Of a stretch of DNA of 56,771 nt, positions 1 through 7,083 are shown one piece after another. The notes beneath the pieces are model-generated. The model ran no database searches, was not told the DNA's origin, and was given only the letters and a program-made list of their open reading frames with translations. The position numbers and the translations under genes are program-made. The stretch lies in assembly GCA_965544035.1 (NCBI GenBank), contig CBEULR010000013.1, forward strand, positions 1 to 56,771. The letters run 5' to 3'. The DNA is from CBEULR01 sp965544035 (GTDB lineage: Bacteria; Bacillota; Desulfotomaculia; Desulfotomaculales; Desulforudaceae). Position 1 is the stretch's first letter, and the number at the start of each line of letters is the position of its first letter.

Positions 1-59
1 GTTACGCATAACCCAAAAGCGCTAAGTTTTTGGGAGCGAATCACTACTCACTACTCTTG

Positions 60-1082
60 TTACCGCAGCCCTCCGAAAACGACCGCCAGAAGAAAAACCG
101 TATACAGCGTGGCCCCCGAGGCGATCATCAACTTCGGAGACAGCACCTTATGCCGGGAGTAGTATAAGAGAGCCACAACGGCCGACAGCAAAGCCAAGAC
201 GGCACTGGCCAGCGCGGCACCGCTCAATTCCCAGGGAGTGAGCGCAATCCCCAGGGCCGGAATCAATGAACTCTGAAAGACCATCGCCCCGGTGATGTTC
301 CCCATCGCCAGCGTATCCTTTTCTTCTCCGATCCAGATGACACTGTTGAATTTCTCCGGCATCTCGGTAGCGATCGGCGCAATCAGCAGGGAGAAAACGA
401 ACGCGGGAACACCGAGGCCAACCGCCAGCAGGGTTACCCCGTCCACAAAGAGCTTGGCACCGGCGATAATAATGCCCAGCGCCAGCAACACCTGCAGAAT
501 GATCCGCCACAGGTCCGGGTCCTCCTGTTTCCGCGCCAGAAGCAGCGGTTCCACTTCATCCTCTTCGGTGAAGCATTCCTCGTCCCGGAAGGTCTCGTAA
601 ACAAAAAATATGTAAGAAAGAACGAGCGCCGCAATCACCAGCTTTTTCCCCATCGGTGACATAAAAGAGGCACCGACCGCCAGGGCGTAAACGAGGATAA
701 AAAACTTGAGATCCCGGTCGATACACCTGCTCGGCTGGATGGCCGCCGATTCGCGCCTCTTGTGGTATGCCAAAGCAGATATACCGACAATCGCAAAGGC
801 AACCGTGCTCAGCATAAAGGGCGCCCCCAGAATGGCACCCACGCCCACCTCGTGCCCTACCTCACCGGTACCGAACAGGATCGCGACCACCGGAATGAGC
901 GTTTCAGGAAGGGCGGTCCCCACGGCGGCAAAGATGCTCCCGACCGCCCCTTTCGACAACTTCAACTTCTTGCCCAGCCACTCCATCCCGTTGGTAAAAC
1001 CCTTCGCTCCAAGCAGGATGATCACCAGGCTTACCAGAATCTCAACCACATATCCCAACGACACCGTCTCCCACTGGATCAT
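60..1082 (-). CDS. CaCA-family sodium/calcium exchanger-like membrane protein
   Basis: Integral membrane cation antiporter of the CaCA (Na+/Ca2+ exchanger) superfamily, 340 aa. Two inverted alpha-repeats are visible: the first contains GTALPETLIPVV (about residues 56-67), the second PIATEMPEKFNSV (about 236-248), each with the acidic/polar residues that line the ion path in this family. About ten hydrophobic segments are present, and a charged loop near residues 165-190 (EEDEVEP) splits the halves. The ion is not determined by sequence. It lies downstream of the germination operon on the same strand with a gap of about 100 bp. A TATAGT box ends 7 nt before the ATG, so the mRNA could be leaderless; a TTG at 1058 behind GGGAG is an alternative start. 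Family assignment is confident, substrate is not. Confidence 0.88.
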   Translation of the reverse strand: MIQWETVSLGYVVEILVSLVIILLGAKGFTNGMEWLGKKLKLSKGAVGSIFAAVGTALPETLIPVVAILFGTGEVGHEVGVGAILGAPFMLSTVAFAIVGISALAYHKRRESAAIQPSRCIDRDLKFFILVYALAVGASFMSPMGKKLVIAALVLSYIFFVYETFRDEECFTEEDEVEPLLLARKQEDPDLWRIILQVLLALGIIIAGAKLFVDGVTLLAVGLGVPAFVFSLLIAPIATEMPEKFNSVIWIGEEKDTLAMGNITGAMVFQSSLIPALGIALTPWELSGAALASAVLALLSAVVALLYYSRHKVLSPKLMIASGATLYTVFLLAVVFGGLR

Positions 1083-1182
1083 TCAATCTACTATACGTTA
1101 CGTTTCCGTGCATCAAAATCCTCTTTGTGTCGAAGACTGTACCGGTTATTTTTATTTTCAAAGACAGCAAGTATTCTAGTTA

Positions 1183-1413
1183 TCACCCGGCAAGCAATTT
1201 CTCAAGAAACTGGTAAGACGGAAGGAGCATCATTTCCAACAGACCGGTGATACTGGGGAGGGGAATATCAAGGGCATATCCGTACATCCACACCATGCCG
1301 ATCAGGACCAGGCCCCCGAAGACCACCAGCTCACGGTACATCTTCTGCTGAAGCATGCGCGGCACCTCAAAGCCGATAATCAAGACAAAAATGATGACGG
1401 CGATGGCAATCAT
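1183..1413 (-). CDS. small two-helix membrane protein at the end of the germination operon
   Basis: 76 aa with two hydrophobic segments (about residues 2-16 and 28-46) joined by a basic linker, then an amphipathic tail. GAGGTG lies 10 nt before the ATG. It follows gerC by 52 bp on the same strand. Small two-transmembrane 'D-subunit' proteins have been described beside gerA-type operons in Bacillus and modulate germinant-receptor activity. This protein matches in size, topology and position, but I cannot show homology. Otherwise it is a hypothetical membrane protein. Confidence 0.7.
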   Translation of the reverse strand: MIAIAVIIFVLIIGFEVPRMLQQKMYRELVVFGGLVLIGMVWMYGYALDIPLPSITGLLEMMLLPSYQFLEKLLAG

Positions 1414-1465
1414 ACCCGACCAACACCTCGTTCATTTTTCTACTACTACTGGCGCCTTTGCATTA

Positions 1466-2701
1466 TCACCGCAGCGGCGGCTCCAGCGGAGCAGTAATAG
1501 TCTCCGTATCCAGAATCCGGGCCTCCACAGTCACGTCCACCTGCAGATCGGGCAGGAACTCATCCCGCCACTGTTCGCGGATTTGCGCCCACAGGCGGTG
1601 GTCGGCCCGGCGCACAGTCTCTCCAATGCCCAGAAAGTCCGCTCCGGTGCGGCGGCTGACCGCAAGGGCACTGTTAATCCGCTCCCGGATCTCAGCCGCC
1701 AGGAGACTCTCCAAACGCTCGATCATTACCGGATCACTGACATCAATCCGGCATTCAAGCTGCTGCAACAGCGATTCGAATTCAACTCTGATCTCCGCCG
1801 AAATCCGGCCGTCCTGGCCGATCCGGGGGATGATTCGTCCCTCATTGCGCAGTTTGCTGACTGTAACCATACAGTCCTTTTCCGGCCATTCAAAGGCCAC
1901 CCAGCCCTGCTGAGCCTCCCCGCGGGCGAACAGCAGCCCGTGGGTCTGTTCCCGGTCCAGAAAACCAACCAGCCGGTCACCGCGAAACACCCCCGTGCCC
2001 TCAATCTGGATGTTGTACAGCGGTTCGGTCGCCGGATCCTGGGGCCGCCGGGTGACCTGCTGAAAGGCCTCGTGCGGCGCCAAACCGATGAGAGGGGCAA
2101 AAGGATCGGCCCCTTCGGCCTCCATGGCCAGCACAAATTCGGTCATCTTCACCCGGGGGAAGTACTGCCCGGGCAGACGCGCCCGCATGATCTCGTCTAT
2201 CCGGTCGGCGGGACAGACGACGATCGGGGCGGGCACATCCAGAATGGTGACCGGGTCATCCACCGCCACCAAAATCCACATGGTCTCCCGCCGTACTTCC
2301 CGGTTCCGGTTCAGGTGATCCAGAACCGGCGCCACCCCCTTTTCGGCCAGCGACTGATCCACGAGCAGCACCCGGGTGTGTGAAAGAAAGAACCGCTGGG
2401 GAGTCAGGGAAGCTACCTGGTTGCGGGCTTCCGCCAGGGTCCGACCGGACCCCACAAGGTTACGGTATCACTTCGCGGCAATGCTCGCCCCGGGGGTCTC
2501 GCGGCTCACCCCGGCACCGCCGACCAGCCGGGGATTGGCCGCCTGGGCGAGGAGCTGGATGCCTTCCCCGGGCATATCCTTGACGGCGATCGCGAGCACG
2601 ATCCCGAGTTCTTCCACCTCGTTGCGGTCCCAACACCCGGCCGCAGTCACGACAACAGCCAAAGCCGCTATGAAGAACACCAGACGCCAACGATGAAGCA
2701 T
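1466..2701 (-). pseudogene. gerC: Ger(x)C-type germination lipoprotein, interrupted by in-frame TGA
   Basis: C subunit of a GerA-type spore germinant receptor: an inner-membrane lipoprotein. The N-terminus has a signal peptide and lipobox ending AAGC-WDRNEVEELGI, typical of Ger(x)C, and the downstream part (SHTRVLLVDQSLAEKG and a C-terminal domain to residue 411) completes the family. The frame is continuous from 2701 to 1466 except for one TGA at 2468-2470 (codon 78), between AAK and YRNLVG. Translation could only restart at GTG 2455, without the lipobox. The start overlaps the gerA stop as TAATG. Explanations: nonsense mutation, sequencing error (for example TGG or CGA read as TGA), or, less likely, recoding; a GGGTCC-GACC-GGACCC palindrome at 2437-2452 starts 15 nt downstream. 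The family call is firm; functional status is unknown. Confidence 0.85.
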
Positions 2702-4341
2702 TACCTCTCACCTCCCGGTTGATATCCTTCCGGCGGCGGTTCGGGCTTCAGACCGCGCGCCATCCGCCGGCGTCCCGACTTGAAAAACTGGCGCGGCCGT
2801 TTCTCCATCGTCCACAGGCCTAAACGGGTAAAAGAGTCCTTCCAGTCGGTGATGTTAGTCGGTACGATCGGCGCCATAAAGGGTACGCCGAAAGAGCGCA
2901 GGCCGGCGACATGGATAAAGACGGCCAGCACCCCGACGGCCACCCCGAAGAGACCAAGCGTGGCACCGAGCAGGGTCAGCGGAAAACGCAGGAAGCGCAT
3001 GGCCAGACTCATGCTGAAGACCGGCGAGATGAAGGAGGCGATCCCGGTGATGGCCACTATAATGATCAGCAGAGGGGACACCAGACCGGCCTGGACGGCC
3101 GCCTGTCCTACGATCAGGGCTCCGACGATGCTGACCGCCTGGCCGAAAGGCCTGGGCAGACGGATACCGGCTTCGCGCAGCACCTCAAACAGGAGCTCCA
3201 TCATCAGCAGTTCCACAATCGACGGAAAAGGCAGTCCCTGCCGGGCCGAAGCGATGCTGAGAATCAGCGTGGTGGGCAGCATCTCCTGGTGAAAATTGGT
3301 GATGGCGATATACAGCGCCGGCAAAAAGAAGGAAACTCCTAGCGCCGCAAAACGAAGGAGCCGGATCAGCGTGCCGAACGGAAAACCGATGTAGTAATCC
3401 TCGGGCGATGTCACCATGGAACTCAGATCGGTCGGCACGACCAGCACGAAGGGAGTATTGGCCGTGATAATCGCCACCCGCCCGTCCAGGATTCCGGCCG
3501 CCGCCCGGTCGGGGCGCTCGGTGCTCAGATGCAAAGGGAACACGCTCCACGGATCGTCCTTGGTCAGTTCCTCTATGAAGCCCGATTCGAGAACGGCATC
3601 CACATCCAGGCGGCGCAGGCGCGACCGCACCTCCTGCACCAGAGCCGGGGCCGCCAGACCCCGCATATAGACAATGGTGACCGGTGTCGAAGTCGCCCGT
3701 CCCAGGATCAGCGTCTCGGCCACCAAATGCGGACTGCGGATGCGCTGCCGCAGCAGCGCCAGATTCTTGAATTCATCCTCGGTAAAGGCGTCCAGCGGGC
3801 CGCGCACCGAGGTTTCGGTTTCCGGCTTCTCCACCTGCCGCCGCTCGTACCGGCGCAGGTCGATGGTCAGCGCCCGGGTCATTCCGTCCACCAGCAGGAC
3901 GGCCTGTCCGACAGCCACCGCCTGGAGCAGGCTTTGGAGGTCGCCGCACTCTGCCGTGTCCTCGGCATTCAGCACCGAAACCGCGATCGCCGCGAGAAGG
4001 TCTTCCTCAGCGGCAGCGTCGCGGGAAAGGTCGACAACCTCGACCAGCGGTTCCAAAACGGATTCACTGATTTCCCGGGTATCAACGATCTCTTCGAAAA
4101 AGACTACAGCGCCTTCCCGCCCGGCGGCACGGATGTGCACACGCCGGATAATGAAATCGGAGTTGTCCCCCATCAGCCGCCGGATCAGTTCCACATTCTC
4201 ATCCAGCACCGGCGACAGCGGCACCTGCGGCATATCCGGCATCGGATCGGAACCGCCGCTTCTATGCACGGCGGTTCCCCCCTTATACGCCTCCACCGTC
4301 CGTATCAGATTATCCATCTTGTCCATCTTGGGTCGCTTCAA
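2701..4341 (-). CDS. gerA: GerA-family spore germination protein (receptor A subunit)
   Basis: A subunit of a germinant receptor in the spore inner membrane, 546 aa. A large soluble N-terminal domain (about 1-290) contains PVLDENVELIRRLMGDNSDF and the conserved stretch GILDGRVAIITANTPFVLVVP, and is followed by about five transmembrane helices (about 300-500), with PFPSIVELLMMELLFEVLREA between them, a hallmark of the GerA family. The start is TTG at 4341, behind GGGGGAG with a 6-nt spacer. It lies 20 bp downstream of gerB and overlaps gerC by one base, so the three are co-transcribed. The C-terminal tail is basic and proline-rich. The germinant cannot be read from the sequence. Confidence 0.95.
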   Translation of the reverse strand: MKRPKMDKMDNLIRTVEAYKGGTAVHRSGGSDPMPDMPQVPLSPVLDENVELIRRLMGDNSDFIIRRVHIRAAGREGAVVFFEEIVDTREISESVLEPLVEVVDLSRDAAAEEDLLAAIAVSVLNAEDTAECGDLQSLLQAVAVGQAVLLVDGMTRALTIDLRRYERRQVEKPETETSVRGPLDAFTEDEFKNLALLRQRIRSPHLVAETLILGRATSTPVTIVYMRGLAAPALVQEVRSRLRRLDVDAVLESGFIEELTKDDPWSVFPLHLSTERPDRAAAGILDGRVAIITANTPFVLVVPTDLSSMVTSPEDYYIGFPFGTLIRLLRFAALGVSFFLPALYIAITNFHQEMLPTTLILSIASARQGLPFPSIVELLMMELLFEVLREAGIRLPRPFGQAVSIVGALIVGQAAVQAGLVSPLLIIIVAITGIASFISPVFSMSLAMRFLRFPLTLLGATLGLFGVAVGVLAVFIHVAGLRSFGVPFMAPIVPTNITDWKDSFTRLGLWTMEKRPRQFFKSGRRRMARGLKPEPPPEGYQPGGER

Positions 4342-4361
4342 GGGTTACTCCCCCATTTGCC

Positions 4362-5462
4362 TCAGCCGTTACGGTTTTCCGGACGAAACAGGGAAACCAG
4401 AAACAATAACGCGGTCATCCCATAGGCTACGGCACTGATGATTAAAGGCACCACCTGTCCCGTAAAGACGGTAAACTCGGTATTATTGTCCCAAGACTGC
4501 ATTGAAAACGCAGCCAGGAGGATCGCCAGCGGCAGCACCACCGGCCGGTATGAACGCAGGCCGAACCACTGGCTGAAAGCCAGTACCGTAACATACAAAA
4601 AGGCACCCAGTTTCATCAGCATCGCCCCGACCCACAAAGCCATAAACAGCGCGTCCTGCCGCTGGAAAAACTCAATTCCGACGAATTCCACCCGGCGCAC
4701 CACGGCAAAGGATGCGAAGGAAAAGGCTGCTGTTTCCTTGGCACCCATAATACCCAGCGTACCGATCATGATAACGAACAGGGCGGTGAAGACGATGCCG
4801 ATCGCGGCCATGTTGGCCTTGACGGCTTTCACCTTGTCTGTGAGAAAGGGCACGAGCATCATGATCACCACCGTCTCACCGAACCAAGCCATGGGAGTAA
4901 CCGCTCCCAGCAGCACCCGGCCCATTCCCTGCTCCAACAACGGAGACAGTTCCTCCACCCGCAGGTCTTTACCGACCACCATCAGGAAAAACAGAATCGA
5001 TCCCAGCAAGAGCAGAATGATCAGGTCGTTCACCCGCGCCAGCACTTCCAGTCCCTTATATACGGCGTACACAGCCAGCAGGGTAAGCAGGCCGACAAAA
5101 ACGAAAGGCGGCGTCCGCAGATAAAAAAGCTCGGTCATCAGTTCGGCGAACTCTCTCTGCACGACAAAGGTGATCAAGAAAAGGTAACCGATAAAAACGA
5201 GTCCGATAATCTTGCCCAGCACCGGCCCGACCAGACGAGGCAAAAACTGGATCACCGTTTCTCGCGGAAAACGCAGCGCTACCCGGGCGGCGAGATAAGC
5301 GACCGCCAGTCCCGGTCCGAGGGCTATAACGAAGGAGAGCCAGGCATCCTGCATGGCGATACCCGCAACGCGTGAGGGCAGGAACAGGATGGCCGTGGGA
5401 AGGATAATGGCAATAATGAAATTTGCCCCCTGATAAGAGGAAATCCGCCCTTCTTCCCGCAA
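4362..5462 (-). CDS. gerB: GerB-family spore germination permease (receptor B subunit)
   Basis: B subunit of the germinant receptor, related to amino-acid/polyamine permeases (endospore germination permease family), 366 aa with about ten transmembrane helices. The N-terminus GRISSYQGANFIIAIILPTA and FLPSRVAGIAMQDAW are typical of the family. The start is TTG at 5462, about 10 nt after GGGGGAGGG; an ATG directly upstream is out of frame. It is the first gene of the operon gerB-gerA-gerC, an order that differs from the common A-B-C or A-C-B. I could not identify a convincing sigma-F/sigma-G promoter in the 80 bp upstream. Confidence 0.93.
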   Translation of the reverse strand: MREEGRISSYQGANFIIAIILPTAILFLPSRVAGIAMQDAWLSFVIALGPGLAVAYLAARVALRFPRETVIQFLPRLVGPVLGKIIGLVFIGYLFLITFVVQREFAELMTELFYLRTPPFVFVGLLTLLAVYAVYKGLEVLARVNDLIILLLLGSILFFLMVVGKDLRVEELSPLLEQGMGRVLLGAVTPMAWFGETVVIMMLVPFLTDKVKAVKANMAAIGIVFTALFVIMIGTLGIMGAKETAAFSFASFAVVRRVEFVGIEFFQRQDALFMALWVGAMLMKLGAFLYVTVLAFSQWFGLRSYRPVVLPLAILLAAFSMQSWDNNTEFTVFTGQVVPLIISAVAYGMTALLFLVSLFRPENRNG

Positions 5463-5583
5463 AATGGTTGTACCCTCCCCCGCCTGGTTTTCCTGTTAGT
5501 TTTTACATTCTCGGGACAAAATATGGGGGTTAGGCACTGAATTGCACATTTCACCCGTATCCATTGAGGGAGCGAAATACGAA

Positions 5584-5745
5584 ATGACGATGAAGCTTAT
5601 CCTTCTCTTCTCGTTGATGGGCATTACACTGCTTCTGGGAGGAATCCTGGCCCGGGCCTACTGGGGATTGATGAACGAACAGGAGGGCAAGGCCCCGACC
5701 CCGGTCGAAAAATCCAACCCTCGCCGGGAGGGGTCAGAGCTTTAA
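5584..5745 (+). CDS. small single-span membrane protein
   Basis: About 53 aa if started at ATG 5584, behind GAGGGA at 5566-5571 (a rather long spacer of 12 nt). An upstream in-frame ATG at 5542 would give 67 aa but has no ribosome binding site. One transmembrane helix (LILLFSLMGITLLLGGILA) is followed by a short polar tail rich in Pro, Lys and Glu. It is divergent from gerB and convergent with folC. No family recognised; it may be a small spore or envelope protein. Confidence 0.5.
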   Translation: MTMKLILLFSLMGITLLLGGILARAYWGLMNEQEGKAPTPVEKSNPRREGSEL

Positions 5746-5763
5746 TACTCTTGGAGTCTTATT

Positions 5764-7080
5764 CTAGGTGCCTGACCCTCCAGTCAATAGATCTCTCAGG
5801 GGGCCCAGCAGGTAGATGGAACCGGTGATGAGCAGCACGGCCGGGGAATTGCCGGAAGACGGGGCGGAATCGGCAACCAGAGACAGGCCCTGTTCCAGGG
5901 CGGCCTGGTTATCCTCAATCTCAAGAACAAAGGGACAGTAGCGGCGGGCCATGGCGGCCACCTCCCGCCAGTTCCCGGCACGGGCGGCGGGCGGCTTAGT
6001 GACGATGATCCGGTCGGCCAGCGGTGCCAGTACGGCTACCACTCTCTCCCGCTCCTTATCCGCAAGTATGCCCAGAAGCATTGTGACCGGTGACCGCGGG
6101 AAGGTTTCCCGCATCGTTACGCTGAGTGCTTCAGCCGCGGCTGCATTGTGTGCGGCATCGAGAACCACGGTCATCCCGCGACGGTTCAGGATTTCAAATC
6201 GTCCGGGCCAGTGTACACGCTCCAGCCCGGCGCGTACAGCAGATTCACCAATTGCAAGACCCCGTTCGCGGAGCAACTCAGCGGCCGCAACGGCACAGGC
6301 GGCATTCACCGCCTGATGGGGACCGCGCAATCCGAGCGCCAGGTTGCGGTACTGCCACCCCGGTCCGCACACACTCACCCGCCCTTCCCCGGCTCCGTTC
6401 TCAAATGTCCACCTGACCTCCCGCCCCACCTGCAGGAGCGGGCTGCCCTTTTCGCGGCAGGCGGCCTCGATGACCCGGGCCGCAGCTCCCGCGGCCGCCG
6501 TGACCACCGGCACACCCGTTTTGATGATCCCGGCCTTTTCCCCCGCAATCTCCTCCAGGCTCTCCCCGAGATAATCGGTATGATCGCGGGTAACGTTGGT
6601 GATGACCGACACCAGCGGCTGAACGACGTTGGTGGCGTCAAGCCGTCCGCCCAGACCGACCTCGACCACGGCGACGTCCACCCGCTCCTCCCGGAAGAGG
6701 CGCAGCGCCAGTACGGTATGGATCTCGAATTCGGTGGGGTGCTCGTCTTGCGCGGCGCTGTCCAGTACCGGCTTCAGTTCGGTCACCAGTCGGGCCAGAC
6801 GTTCCCGAGCAACAGGGGTTCCGTTGACGGCAAAGCGTTCGGTGTAATCGGAAAGATGTGGAGAAGTGAAAGTGCCCACGCGAAAGCCGCCCGCCAACAG
6901 TATGGCGGTCAGCATGGCGGACACCGAACCCTTTCCGTTGGTGCCGCCCACGTGGACACAGGGCAATTGGTGTTGAGGGTTGCCCAACCGGGCCAACAGG
7001 CGGCGCACCCGGTCCAGTCCCAGGTTTGAGCCGCCCGCGGCCACAGACCGGATATAGTCTATCGCCTGTTCGTAGCGCAT
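5764..7080 (-). CDS. folC: folylpolyglutamate synthase / dihydrofolate synthase
   Basis: Mur-ligase-family enzyme that adds glutamate to dihydropteroate and to tetrahydrofolates using ATP; cytoplasmic, 438 aa, the usual length. The P-loop HVGGTNGKGSVSAML is at about residues 43-57. The family signature VAVVEVGLGGRLDATNVV is at about 141-158, followed by ITNVTRDHTDYLG. The C-terminal Mur-ligase domain shows VVLDAAHNAAAAEAL. It is 3 bp downstream of valS, an arrangement (valS-folC) common in Firmicutes, so the two are probably co-transcribed. No strong SD precedes ATG 7080, consistent with translational coupling. Confidence 0.97.
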   Translation of the reverse strand: MRYEQAIDYIRSVAAGGSNLGLDRVRRLLARLGNPQHQLPCVHVGGTNGKGSVSAMLTAILLAGGFRVGTFTSPHLSDYTERFAVNGTPVARERLARLVTELKPVLDSAAQDEHPTEFEIHTVLALRLFREERVDVAVVEVGLGGRLDATNVVQPLVSVITNVTRDHTDYLGESLEEIAGEKAGIIKTGVPVVTAAAGAAARVIEAACREKGSPLLQVGREVRWTFENGAGEGRVSVCGPGWQYRNLALGLRGPHQAVNAACAVAAAELLRERGLAIGESAVRAGLERVHWPGRFEILNRRGMTVVLDAAHNAAAAEALSVTMRETFPRSPVTMLLGILADKERERVVAVLAPLADRIIVTKPPAARAGNWREVAAMARRYCPFVLEIEDNQAALEQGLSLVADSAPSSGNSPAVLLITGSIYLLGPLRDLLTGGSGT

Positions 7081-7083
7081 ACG

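Noticed and set aside
1355..2383. 342-codon open frame on the plus strand opposite gerC
   Set aside because: It lies antisense to a recognised gene, has no SD and its protein resembles no family; such frames are expected in GC-rich DNA.
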